A program made the translations under genes and the position numbers. Below the pieces are notes generated by a model. The model was not told the origin of the DNA. It worked only from the letters and a program-made list of their open reading frames with translations, and did no database searches. Positions 28,301 through 37,259 of a stretch of 64,000 nucleotides of DNA are shown here, piece by piece; the first letter of the stretch is position 1, and each line of letters opens with the position of its first letter. The stretch is from NCBI GenBank assembly GCA_019038745.1, contig JAHOYV010000070.1, forward strand, positions 1 to 64,000, in the 5' to 3' direction. Source of the DNA: Gemmatimonadales bacterium. GTDB taxonomy: Bacteria; Krumholzibacteriota; Krumholzibacteriia; LZORAL124-64-63.

Positions 28301-30196
28301 CTATCTCCGACGGGAATCATTTCCTGATTTTTTGGATCCATTTTTGGAGCTACTGCCGGATCGATTGTCTGACCTGCTACTGGACCCCTTCGAAGACCCA
28401 GTGCTGGATTTGCTGTTTGAGGATTTGCTCCCCTTGTCCTGCCTTACTTTCGGACTACTTTGCTTCGATGGGGGTCGAATCGTAGTCTTTCCTGATTTCC
28501 TGGGCACTGGGCTCACCTTGGACCGTTCTCCTCCGTCTTTGCCGGAGGGTCGGGGCCGAACCGCCTTGCCACTGGATCGTTCCTTATCATTAGGTCTGAC
28601 ATTCCTGACCGAGCCCCTATTTTCAAGGCCACCTTTCGGTCGGTCCTTGCCGGATTCATAAGTGCCCCGGTTCCAAACCCTGGTGCCCTTCTTACGTGGC
28701 TCAACCGGCTTGATGGTTCCCTGGCTTCCCCGACCATCCTTTTGCAGGTTGTCATTGCGTCGTGGAACCGGCCGTTCTCCACTCAACCCGGTTTGGCCAG
28801 GGTTTCCCCGAGTGGTCGGCTTCTTTCCAACCACCGGGTTCAGAGCGGGTCGGGATTTCGACCCTCCTGCCGTATGGCGCAGATTGGGTCGAACGTTGCT
28901 TCGGACATTGGATCCGGTAAGATTACCGTCACGGACCCGCAACCCTGGTCGTTCCCGGGTCTGATCCTTGACAGTGAACTTGGATCGAGTCCGAACGACG
29001 GGCCTTTCGCCCTTGAGCGAAGACCTGTCCGCCGTACGGATTCCATCCTTTACCATCACCCCATCCCGTATTGACTTGCGGGACACGGGAGTCCGGGTCT
29101 TCATGGCCACCCTTTGATTATCATCCAGCGAACGCACCTTGATCCTGGAGGAAACGCCCACATAATCCCGGGTCTTGCGAACCGGAGTTTCCACGGCGAT
29201 ACGCCCCAGGGGCCGGTACCGACGATTACCACTGTTCCAGTAGGCAACAGAATCTCCACGGTAATAAGGGGAATCGAACCAGACGTAAGTGGAATAGCCC
29301 CAATTATAGTGACCCCTCGGTGGACAGCTGTAGGACGGGTAATACCAGAAGTTCACCCAGGGCCGATAAGTCCACGGATCCATGTAAACATAGGTGGGAT
29401 GCCAGTACACAGGGTAATAGCCGTAACGCCCGTACCAGGAGTTACTCCAGCCGAAGTCATAATTGATCTCCAGAGTGCAATGATCCCGGTACGGATGGTA
29501 GGCCACCGTATCGTCGTAATGACATTGATTACAAAGGTATCGGGGATGCTCAACCTTTTCATGTACGTAGTAGCTGGCGTAATCCGTCACCACGTATTCG
29601 GCCGCGTCCTCCAAACCGGTTATGGCAAAGTTGACCTCGTTCATGGCCAGGAAAGGATCTCCGGCCACGTAGAAGTCGTGGGTCCTGGACCGATCCTCGT
29701 GGTGGAAATCGATCTCCAGGTCCCGCAAGTCGAAGGGATAGCTGGAAAAAATTGCTTCTATGTACCCCAACCCTTCCTGCCCGGAAACCCTGAGCCGCCT
29801 AGCTCCGGAAACAGGTAAGCGGTACTCATGACCGCCGAAAACGAATCCGTCATCCATACGAGTGCGCGGCCAAAGAATCGTCACCAAACCCTCGACATCG
29901 ATGCGGTAGACAACCGCATAACCGTCACCGTTGGCCTGAAGATCAACCTCGATGTTTTCGCCACGGCGATAGACATCATCCTCCGCCTTGTCCAGCCACA
30001 CTCCAACCCGCAAGCTCTGGTTATAGTCGAATTCGGAAGATTCGGAAATGGCTACCGCGGGAACTGACCCAGTTTGAGCATTCCCGCTGTTCAATGGGAG
30101 CAAAAGCGAGACAGCAACAAAAGTCAAAAGCAGCCACGGAGAAGCCCCCAAACCGCTGGCCTTGGCCGATCCCGTTGGATTAAATTCCCGTTTCAT
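28301..30196 (-). CDS. Secreted DUF4384-like protein with aromatic core, CxxCH and basic tail
   Basis: A 631-residue exported protein in three parts. After a signal peptide (about 18-41) comes a DUF4384-like domain (about 58-165; GVWLDKAEDDVYRRGENIEV). A middle section (about 200-325) is very rich in Tyr and Trp and holds one CNQCH at 222-226 plus lone cysteines at 240 and 291. The tail (about 335-631) is basic, low in hydrophobics, and ends Ser/Lys/Arg-rich, so it is likely disordered. CNQCH matches the c-type heme motif but a zinc or structural role is equally possible. AAGGAG precedes the ATG, and the lipoprotein gene ends 27 bp upstream, so they form one operon. Function unknown. Confidence 0.8.
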   Translation of the reverse strand: MKREFNPTGSAKASGLGASPWLLLTFVAVSLLLPLNSGNAQTGSVPAVAISESSEFDYNQSLRVGVWLDKAEDDVYRRGENIEVDLQANGDGYAVVYRIDVEGLVTILWPRTRMDDGFVFGGHEYRLPVSGARRLRVSGQEGLGYIEAIFSSYPFDLRDLEIDFHHEDRSRTHDFYVAGDPFLAMNEVNFAITGLEDAAEYVVTDYASYYVHEKVEHPRYLCNQCHYDDTVAYHPYRDHCTLEINYDFGWSNSWYGRYGYYPVYWHPTYVYMDPWTYRPWVNFWYYPSYSCPPRGHYNWGYSTYVWFDSPYYRGDSVAYWNSGNRRYRPLGRIAVETPVRKTRDYVGVSSRIKVRSLDDNQRVAMKTRTPVSRKSIRDGVMVKDGIRTADRSSLKGERPVVRTRSKFTVKDQTRERPGLRVRDGNLTGSNVRSNVRPNLRHTAGGSKSRPALNPVVGKKPTTRGNPGQTGLSGERPVPRRNDNLQKDGRGSQGTIKPVEPRKKGTRVWNRGTYESGKDRPKGGLENRGSVRNVRPNDKERSSGKAVRPRPSGKDGGERSKVSPVPRKSGKTTIRPPSKQSSPKVRQDKGSKSSNSKSSTGSSKGSSSRSDNRSGSSSKNGSKKSGNDSRRR

Positions 30197-30223
30197 GACT
30201 TCACTCTCCTTTGTAGCTGATGG

Positions 30224-31192
30224 CTACAGGCTGATTTGCAGATCTTCAATCTTTGATTTTGATTCAGGGAATGCCTTGAGTTCCGGCAAACCGTTGATGG
30301 TTTGATAAGCCCAGACAATACAAACTGCGTCGTCGTTTTGTTCTACCACTCCGAACTTGGCATAGTGCAATTCCGTATCCTGGATCTCGACCACGTAGAT
30401 ATGGCCCAAGATCAGTTCCAATTTACCGATACGGGAATAGTAGTCCGCTGGCGCCCAGGAAACTCCCTCAAAAACCAGGTAGTCCTCATCGTCAACGAAC
30501 ATGCCGAAATCCTGAATCCGAACCCAGGAGCCGGCGGTCTCGACAAATGGAACGGACCCCTCGAAAGAGACCCGGATGTCATAGGTCGAGTCTATGGTCC
30601 AGGGATCGATTGGCCTTGAAGCCAAATCACTGAAATCAAAGCCGGAAAGGGTTCTTGAGGCGTCGTCGGGACCGTCAGCACCAAAAATCCAAACCCCGCC
30701 CAGCCCCATGGGCAAAGGAGCGTCGGTAACCATTTCGTAGCTCAGAGCGCTTTCGACGCCATCGGTGTTCACGGCGGTTACGGCATATTCATAGCGCGAA
30801 CCGTTTTCTGCCAATTCATCCTCAAACCAATGCAGGCCGGAACCGGGATCGAAATTTTCATCCCAAGCCACTTCTCCAATAAGAAAAAACTCACGATCCG
30901 GGTCGTTAACGTCGCCATCCTCAAAGTAGCGGCTATATACATAATAGCTGACCACGTTGGGATTGAAATCGCCATCATAGGGGTAGTAGGAAATGTCATA
31001 CCATTGAACAACAACAAAATTATCCCCACTGACACTACTGACACCCGTGGGAACAACCGGGGCAGTCAATTCGACACAGTTGACACAGTCGTCATCTTCG
31101 CAACCACCCAATATCCACAAGAAACTGAAAACCACGAACAGCGCACCCACCATCACAGTGGTCCGAAACCCGTTTCTCCAAAATCGATTCAT
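30224..31192 (-). CDS. Predicted lipoprotein with fibronectin type III-like domain
   Basis: A 322-residue predicted lipoprotein: signal helix (about 10-28), lipobox ending LGGC with the lipid Cys at 31, then an acidic CEDDDCVNC cluster (Cys31, 36, 39). Residues about 43-155 look like one fibronectin type III domain (PVVPTGVSSV at the start, YEYAVTAVNTDGVES near the end). The rest is beta-rich and not recognised. GGGAGG lies seven bases before the ATG, and a good sigma-54-type -24/-12 element lies about 50 bases upstream. It leads the DUF4384 gene as a two-gene unit. I cannot assign a function. Confidence 0.8.
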   Translation of the reverse strand: MNRFWRNGFRTTVMVGALFVVFSFLWILGGCEDDDCVNCVELTAPVVPTGVSSVSGDNFVVVQWYDISYYPYDGDFNPNVVSYYVYSRYFEDGDVNDPDREFFLIGEVAWDENFDPGSGLHWFEDELAENGSRYEYAVTAVNTDGVESALSYEMVTDAPLPMGLGGVWIFGADGPDDASRTLSGFDFSDLASRPIDPWTIDSTYDIRVSFEGSVPFVETAGSWVRIQDFGMFVDDEDYLVFEGVSWAPADYYSRIGKLELILGHIYVVEIQDTELHYAKFGVVEQNDDAVCIVWAYQTINGLPELKAFPESKSKIEDLQISL

Positions 31193-31240
31193 AACTCAAC
31201 CTCCCAAGTATTTGGGCCCGAATATCTAAACTTCTATAAG

Positions 31241-31256
31241 GCACACTCCGTGCCAC
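31241..31256 (-). promoter_or_regulatory. Sigma-54 (-24/-12) promoter of the lipoprotein/DUF4384 genes
   Basis: Minus strand TGGCAC, five bases, GTGC: the -24 block is perfect and GG is followed by GC at exactly ten bases, as sigma-54 requires. Transcription would start near 31230, about 38 bases before the ATG at 31192. Two sigma-54 activator genes lie within 6 kb, which supports the call. Confidence 0.65.
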
Positions 31257-31534
31257 ATTTTTCTCAATGGGGGAGGCAATTTCGGTAAAATATTTAGGCC
31301 GCAATTAATTGAGCTAATAACCCGGCTTAAAATTATCGAACTGGTTTAACCACATTTACTTAAATGATTGTTAAACAGAGAATGTAAAAACCCCATTTGC
31401 TGTCTGATCACCGTCACCAGAAGATCTTCAACCAGGGAAACAAGCAACCCCGTATCACTGAATTGTTTGGTTTGGGAGACAAATTACCTAAAAAAGGACG
31501 ATAAATTCCAAGAATACGAAGAAAGAGGAAGCGA

Positions 31535-31610
31535 CAGAAAAAGAAAAAGAGCCCCGCCTAATGGCACCCTGATCTTGAATCTCGCCATTTCAAGATCAGC
31601 TAGGGCTCTT
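31535..31610 (-). terminator. Two-tier rho-independent terminator
   Basis: Minus strand: AAGAGCCC pairs with GGGCTCTT (31603-31610 with 31547-31554), and inside it an 11-bp perfect stem (31569-31579 with 31589-31599, loop of nine). The outer stem is followed by TTTTTCTTTTTC. It stands about 480 bases after the TPR-AAA regulator's stop and upstream of the sigma-54-type promoter. Confidence 0.75.
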
Positions 31611-32089
31611 AATCAGGATCCGGTGATCAGATCCAAATCGGTTTTCAGAAAATTCGTGTTTCGGGAGAAAAGTCCTCAAGTTCTCTCTTGTCGATCAGAA
31701 CCGATTGTCAAGACCCCACCTCTTGGCAACTGATCCGCCGACGCTACTTGTTGAGAACCCCTTCTGAACCGGTAAGCCATCAGGACGTGAACTTGGCTTC
31801 TCCCGAAAACACGAAACTCTGTCTTAACATTGAAGAGGATTCCTGTAACTCACCCCTTCAACCTGTTTACAGCACGCTTCATGCCTGGAACCATCCATGT
31901 GTCGACTTTTTAACCGCTTATATTTCAACGGGTTACAAGGTGGGGTTATTTACCCGAAAAGATAAAAGAAGCAGATCTATAAATTAATTTTACACTAATC
32001 GGGAGGACCCTATAAGTCACTTCAAACAAAGAAGTTTGGGTGGCAATTTCTTTAATAGGGGAAAAATGATTATCCTGTCAGTTGACAGT

Positions 32090-35000
32090 TCAGGACGTGC
32101 GCAAACCGTAATGCCTGATCTTCTTTAAAAGATTGGGATAACTGATTTTCAAGGTCCGGGCCGCCTGGGATTTATTCCATCCCGAACGGGTCAGTGCGCG
32201 TTCAATCTCCACGCACTCAACTCCCGCCATTGTCTCCCGCAAAGGGGCCTGTTCACCCCCAGCGACTTGGCCCGACACGGATCCGGTAATGGATTCCGGT
32301 AAATGCTCAAGCCGCAAGACTCCTTCACCCTGGGCCAGGATAATCGCACGTTTCAGATTCTTCTCCAGCTCCCTCACATTTCCCGGCCAGGGATAGCCAA
32401 GAAGCGCATTCATAAAGGCAGCATCCAGAGAGAGCATCTCCATGCCCAGATCACGACAGAAACGGGCCACGAAATGGCGAACCAACAACGGCACGTCATC
32501 CGGGCGGTCACAAAGAGGCGGAAGCGTTAGCGGGAAATCCAACATCCGGTAGTAAAGGTCCTCCAGAAAGGACCCCTTCTGCCCCATTACACTCAGATCC
32601 AGCTTGCTCGCGCAAATGATCCGAACATCAACCTTGAACTCCGAATTGGACCCCACCGGTCTTACCATACGAGTATCCAGGAAGTGCAGCATCTTACCCT
32701 GCATGCCGAGAGACATTTTGCCCACTTCATCCAGAAAGACTGTTCCCCCCTCAGCCTCGGCCAACAATCCTTTCTTATCACTGTGCGCCCCGGTGAAGCT
32801 TCCCTTTACATGGCCAAAGAGTTCACTTTCCAGCAAAGCCTCGGGAATTGCCGCGCAGTTGATTGCCATCAACTTATGTCCTGCCCGGGGACTCAAGGCA
32901 TGGATAGACTTGGCCAGTAAACCCTTGCCGGTTCCTGTTTGGCCGTTTAATAGAACCGTCAGGTCGCTGGGCGCTACCTTCCGGGCCAACTCGAGAACCT
33001 CAAGCATCTTTTGGTTCCGGGTAATTATGGACTCAAAATTTTCTACTCGTGATATCGACTCAACCGGCAACAAATTATTGGCGCGCTGGTTTTTTTCGAA
33101 AAGGAGGAGGGCCAGGAACCCCATGTATGCCCCCAGAAAATCGAGTGAGGCTCGATCGAAGCCAGGGCTCGAAAGGCGGGACTCAGATTTACCGAGGAAC
33201 AAGAGACCGAAAACACGCCCCTGTGAAGCGATGGGCATGAAAACACAACTTTCGGCCACCGTTTTGAGGGCTGGAACTTTAAGGGTCAGATCTCCCTCTG
33301 CATCGAGTCTTGAAAAGAAGCAGGTAGCATCCTTGGCCCCAGATTCGGCCCGATTGCCAAACCAATGGATCAACTGATGTCCCAAATTGGCAGTCATCCC
33401 TTTCTTGGCCACAATGCGCAAATCCTGATCAGGGGCCCCATTATCTGCCATTGCGATGTATCCCGAATCAGCTTCCACACGCTCCATGCCGAAGGAAAGA
33501 ATCGATCCCAAGTTGGTTGAGTTCGAATCATCAGCTCCCTGAAAGAGCCCGGGAATACTGCAGAAGGCCTGCAAATTGGATTCGACCAGCCGGGTTCCAC
33601 CAACGAAACCGGATTCAATCTGATTTCGCAACCTCACTACTGATCGATCCAGGTCGTAGTCCTCGAAACCGGCCGCATGCCGCTCCAATTCGAAAACCGT
33701 CAACAAGGCATCGTCGAACTGGTTCAAGCGAATCTGCACCATGGCCAAACGCTGCAGGATTTGGCAAAGTACCTGGTCACTGACTGCGGCGGCTCCATCT
33801 TCCTGGGCATCCATCAGGTAACGGCGAAGAAGCAACAATTCCCTTTCTCCAGCACTCTCAAGGCGGGAATCGGAAAATTCGATGATCGCTCGACACCACA
33901 GGTGGGGCAATTCCTGGCTTTGGAAGGTAGCAATGGCTTCCCGGAAATGAGAATCAGATTGGCGATAATCCTTCTGGGCCGCATAGGCACCACCAAGTGT
34001 CAGATGGCAAAATCCCAGCTCGAAAAGCTCGGAGCACTGCTCACAAACTCCAATAGCTGCCTGGCTGACGGCCACTGCCTCAACCCAGTTACCCGCCTGC
34101 AGATGTGCCTGCCCCATCCTACGGAGCAGCTCCCCCTCCAAATCGTTTCCCAAACCGATATCGAGATTCTTTTCTAGTCCCAGACCGTAATTAAAGCGAG
34201 CCTTGTCCACATCACCCCGCGCCAACTGAATATCTCCCAAGAACTCATCGGCGATTACAGATTCACGAAAAAATCGATTTTGAATGGCTAATGCCTGGCC
34301 CTCAAGAATCAATTCCTCCGACCGGGCCAACCGGCCAGCCTGGGTTTCCGCTCTTCCAAGCGCGAGATAGAGTCGAGTGCAACTTAACCTATCCCCCAAA
34401 CTCTTGGCGATCCGAAGCCCCCGGTTCAAGGTAGTCTGAGCCTCTCCGATACGATCCGTTTTCAGCAATGCCAAGCCCATGTTGATATAGAGAAGGGGCA
34501 TAAGGTGGCTAGCCCCAATTTTCTGGGCCAACCCCACTGCCTGCTCAGCCAAGGAGAGGGACTTGCTCCAGCTACACCGGTTCTTGTGCAGAATTGACAG
34601 ATTGTTGAGAATATTGGCTACACCCAAATCATGGCCAATGCGCCGGAACGTAGACAAACCGTCTGCGTAGAATTCCTCAGCCTTCTCCAGATTTCCCAAC
34701 CGCATGTGGCAAAGGCCCATTCCCGTCTGTAGGCGGGCCACTTCAGCGTGTTCATCACTGAGGGCAAGAATGGAAAAAGCTTTTTTGAAAAGATTAAGGG
34801 ATTCGTGGTGATGACCACGTTCACGCAGGATCAGGGCACGCCGACTCTTAATGACCGCCCCGACGATTGTTGTCTGTAAATGCGCTCCACAGTCAGGATC
34901 GTCAGCAAGAAGTGACTCCGCCCGATCCACCAATTCCTCAGCAGCCTCCAGATTCCCCAGAAGAATCCAACTATCAATAGCTTTGCGAAGAACCCGCAAG

Positions 35001-35209
35001 GCTTGGTCGGAAACCATCTGGTCCAGGATCCGCTCATCCAGCAGTTGCCCGAAGTAATCCAGGGCGGAGGAGTAGCTGGAAGCATGAAAGTGCAGGTCCC
35101 CGACCTCCTCCAACCGGACCCAGTCCTCTGTATTAAGAGAACCCGAAGCCCCCGAGAGGTCGGTGACAAACCTGCGATGATCTTTAAAATTATCTCTCAT
35201 CAACCGCAT
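32090..35209 (-). CDS. TPR-GAF-AAA-Fis sigma-54-dependent transcription activator
   Basis: A 1039-residue cytoplasmic regulator. Residues about 30-520 form TPR-like helical repeats (for example LGNLEKAEEFYADGL), about 535-705 a GAF-like sensor, about 725-965 a sigma-54 AAA+ domain and 1011-1036 a Fis-type helix-turn-helix (NKSQAARTLKISYPNLLKKI). Walker A is GQTGTGKG (756-763), the sigma-54 contact loop is GSFTGA (803-808) and Walker B is VFLDE (824-828), followed by VGKM where IGDM is usual. There is no receiver domain, so input is likely a protein or small ligand through TPR/GAF. The ATG at 35209 touches its GAGGG; the ATG at 35200 is better spaced. Confidence 0.92.
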   Translation of the reverse strand: MRLMRDNFKDHRRFVTDLSGASGSLNTEDWVRLEEVGDLHFHASSYSSALDYFGQLLDERILDQMVSDQALRVLRKAIDSWILLGNLEAAEELVDRAESLLADDPDCGAHLQTTIVGAVIKSRRALILRERGHHHESLNLFKKAFSILALSDEHAEVARLQTGMGLCHMRLGNLEKAEEFYADGLSTFRRIGHDLGVANILNNLSILHKNRCSWSKSLSLAEQAVGLAQKIGASHLMPLLYINMGLALLKTDRIGEAQTTLNRGLRIAKSLGDRLSCTRLYLALGRAETQAGRLARSEELILEGQALAIQNRFFRESVIADEFLGDIQLARGDVDKARFNYGLGLEKNLDIGLGNDLEGELLRRMGQAHLQAGNWVEAVAVSQAAIGVCEQCSELFELGFCHLTLGGAYAAQKDYRQSDSHFREAIATFQSQELPHLWCRAIIEFSDSRLESAGERELLLLRRYLMDAQEDGAAAVSDQVLCQILQRLAMVQIRLNQFDDALLTVFELERHAAGFEDYDLDRSVVRLRNQIESGFVGGTRLVESNLQAFCSIPGLFQGADDSNSTNLGSILSFGMERVEADSGYIAMADNGAPDQDLRIVAKKGMTANLGHQLIHWFGNRAESGAKDATCFFSRLDAEGDLTLKVPALKTVAESCVFMPIASQGRVFGLLFLGKSESRLSSPGFDRASLDFLGAYMGFLALLLFEKNQRANNLLPVESISRVENFESIITRNQKMLEVLELARKVAPSDLTVLLNGQTGTGKGLLAKSIHALSPRAGHKLMAINCAAIPEALLESELFGHVKGSFTGAHSDKKGLLAEAEGGTVFLDEVGKMSLGMQGKMLHFLDTRMVRPVGSNSEFKVDVRIICASKLDLSVMGQKGSFLEDLYYRMLDFPLTLPPLCDRPDDVPLLVRHFVARFCRDLGMEMLSLDAAFMNALLGYPWPGNVRELEKNLKRAIILAQGEGVLRLEHLPESITGSVSGQVAGGEQAPLRETMAGVECVEIERALTRSGWNKSQAARTLKISYPNLLKKIRHYGLRTS

Positions 35210-35292
35210 CCCTCGGCGAGGAAGTGGATCGGTGACTAATTACACACTCTTTAAACAACCACCTGGCCCTTAAAGACTCGTCTTCAAAATTG

Positions 35293-35616
35293 TCAGGGCA
35301 CCAACCAGATCGACGACACCAGGAACATCCACAATTCATTCACAACCTGTTTTTTCGGACCTTCGAACAACCCGTCCAATTCCCAGACATCATCTTTGTC
35401 GGAATACCCTAAACCGTCTCCCCCGGCATCCGGATCTCCTTCAACGCCATCGCCGGCTTTAGCCTGGATATCCTCCGGTACATCATCCTTGATGTCGGAG
35501 AGCTCAATAGCTTGGCTAATGAAATCGCCGCTACGAGCTTCTCCAGGGATAAAGAGAACCCCGGATATAAACATTCCGGCAACCATCAGGACCAGAACCC
35601 CATTGATCCTATTCAT
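35293..35616 (-). CDS. Small exported acidic protein with hydrophobic C-terminus, unknown
   Basis: A 107-residue protein: signal peptide (about 1-27, ending GEARS), a strongly acidic Gly/Asp-rich mature part, and a hydrophobic end around ELWMFLVSSIWLVP that could sit in a membrane or bind a partner. I chose the ATG at 35616 because AAGGAG is seven bases upstream; in-frame codons at 35622 and 35673 are worse. It lies between the two sigma-54 activator genes, with a possible -24/-12 element upstream. No family recognised; small exported proteins in such spots may be signal or effector peptides, which is speculation. Confidence 0.65.
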   Translation of the reverse strand: MNRINGVLVLMVAGMFISGVLFIPGEARSGDFISQAIELSDIKDDVPEDIQAKAGDGVEGDPDAGGDGLGYSDKDDVWELDGLFEGPKKQVVNELWMFLVSSIWLVP

Positions 35617-35665
35617 GTCCATACTCCTTAGCCACTGAAACTGGGCATCAATACAAACTTTCCCT

Positions 35666-35681
35666 TGCGCCATCCCTGCCC
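35666..35681 (-). promoter_or_regulatory. Possible sigma-54 (-24/-12) promoter of the small exported protein
   Basis: Minus strand GGGCAG, five bases, GCGCA: GGCA and GC are spaced correctly (GG-N10-GC) but the TT of the -12 block is missing. The distance from the -12 GC to the ATG (about 50 bases) equals that of the stronger element before the lipoprotein gene. Confidence 0.4.
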
Positions 35682-35736
35682 CTGGTGACGGCGAGAAACT
35701 TTCATCTATCTACGGACCAAAGCCCTATTCGTCAAA

Positions 35737-37110
35737 TCAATCTGCTCCAGATTCCACTCCGGGGTGGGTCTGTAGCCCGTATTTTGAGATTTTTTTGTAC
35801 AGATTGCTTCGCTGCATTCCCAGCAACTCCGCCGTTCTACTGACATTATACATACTTTCCTTGAGTTTGTATTGCAGAAAAGCGCCCTCACTACGTGTCT
35901 TAAATTCCTGGAAGTCGGTACAGGAAAAAAAGGAAGTATCCGTTGAGACCGCAGAGGATGAGCCAGGCAGAAGAGGCAAATCCTCCAATCGAACCACTTG
36001 ACCGGAAACTAGTATCAACAGTCTTTCCACCAGGTTACGCAACTCGCGAACATTTCCAGGCCATGAGTAGGACTTCAGCAGGGCCAGAGTGTCAGGTTCA
36101 AAACGTCTGGGTGATGTCTTCAGCTTCCGGGCCAAGTCGGCCATGAACCAATCCAAGAGTAATTCTATGTCGTCCCCCCTCTCCCGCAGGGGGGGCAAGT
36201 GGATCGAAAGAATATTGAGGCGAAAGAAAAGGTCCTGGCGAAATCCGGAATCCGCAGCGGAAAGATCACGATTCGTGGCTGCAATTATCCTCACATCCAC
36301 CTCCCGGGTGGTGGTTCCACCAACCCTCTGGAAGCGGCTTTCTTCCACAGCCTTCAGAACCTTTGCCTGGGCTTCAGCATTCATGTCCCCAATCTCGTCG
36401 AGGAAGAGGATGCCCCCATGAGCCTGTTCGAACTTGCCGATTCGCTGTCGGTCGGCTCCCGTGAAGCTTCCCTTTTCGTGGCCGAACAATTCGCTCTCAA
36501 CCAGTTCACGGGGAATAGCCGCACAATTCACTTCCACCAGCGGCCGCTCCCGACGAGCACTGGACTTATGAATCGCCTTGACTACAAGTTCCTTGCCGGT
36601 TCCATTCTCCCCAGTTACCAGAACCGTGGCATCACTACCCCCCACTTTCTGGATGAAAGACTTAACTTCGAGCATTGCGGAGCAGCCACCGACCAGGGGG
36701 GAGGTCTTTTCCGTCTTTTCCTGTAATAACTGGCGGTCCGACAAAACCTGATGGTGATCCAGACAATTCTTCAGAGTGACCAGCAACCGAGATCGGTCCA
36801 GAGGTTTTTCCAGAAAATCATAAGCTCCCAGCTTGACCGCTTCGACGGCGGTCTCGACATTGCCGTGGCCGGAAATAACGATTACCGGAGTCCGGCGCCC
36901 CATTTCCCTCAACTTTGTGAGCACCTCGAAACCATCCATTCCAGGCATCTTAACGTCCAGGAAGATGGCGTCCGGTTCCTTCGAACCCAATAACAGCAGA
37001 GCATCGGGTCCAGATTCTGCTTTGAACACAGTATATCCCTCGTAGACCAGAATCTGTTCCAGGGTTTCCCGGATAGAGCGTTCATCATCGATGATCAATA
37101 TGGAATTCAC
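35737..37110 (-). CDS. NtrC-family sigma-54-dependent response regulator
   Basis: A two-component activator of 457 residues: receiver domain (1-120, phospho-acceptor Asp52 in FLDVKMPGMDG, LEKPL at its end), AAA+ domain (about 138-370) with Walker A GENGTGKE (167-174), GSFTGA loop (214-219) and LFLDEIGDM Walker B, then a Fis-type helix-turn-helix (about 420-446). It should be phosphorylated by a sensor kinase, bind an enhancer and drive sigma-54 polymerase. No histidine kinase gene lies in the window. The start is a GTG with AAGGAT upstream. It is divergent from rlmN and upstream of the small exported protein, a possible target. Confidence 0.95.
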   Translation of the reverse strand: MNSILIIDDERSIRETLEQILVYEGYTVFKAESGPDALLLLGSKEPDAIFLDVKMPGMDGFEVLTKLREMGRRTPVIVISGHGNVETAVEAVKLGAYDFLEKPLDRSRLLVTLKNCLDHHQVLSDRQLLQEKTEKTSPLVGGCSAMLEVKSFIQKVGGSDATVLVTGENGTGKELVVKAIHKSSARRERPLVEVNCAAIPRELVESELFGHEKGSFTGADRQRIGKFEQAHGGILFLDEIGDMNAEAQAKVLKAVEESRFQRVGGTTTREVDVRIIAATNRDLSAADSGFRQDLFFRLNILSIHLPPLRERGDDIELLLDWFMADLARKLKTSPRRFEPDTLALLKSYSWPGNVRELRNLVERLLILVSGQVVRLEDLPLLPGSSSAVSTDTSFFSCTDFQEFKTRSEGAFLQYKLKESMYNVSRTAELLGMQRSNLYKKISKYGLQTHPGVESGAD

Positions 37111-37259
37111 CGGTTCAATCCTTGCGCGCAGGGCGATTCGTAGAGTTAATTGGGACTGAATTCATTTATGCAGCTTGCCTCTTCCCGGCAGATCGTGTCA
37201 AGGCCGGACCGGAATCCCGGTGAGGCCCAGCCGAAAGTTACGACTAGAAAAGGACCAGC

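Larger units (their letters stand above)
31193..32089. other. 897-bp gap without a gene, AT-richer than its surroundings
   Basis: No convincing coding frame. It holds the -24/-12 promoter of the lipoprotein gene (31241-31256) and a strong two-tier terminator (31535-31610). Between the terminator and the TPR-AAA regulator stop there are about 480 bases that would be a long 3' leader-like tail or could hide a small RNA; I see no clean promoter for one. A small inverted repeat, CTGTCA-N2-TGACAG, follows the regulator stop. Confidence 0.7.

Noticed and set aside
31368-31733. Plus-strand frame of 121 codons in the 897-bp gap
   Set aside because: Spans a strong terminator structure, has no ribosome site or family features, and composition fits non-coding DNA.
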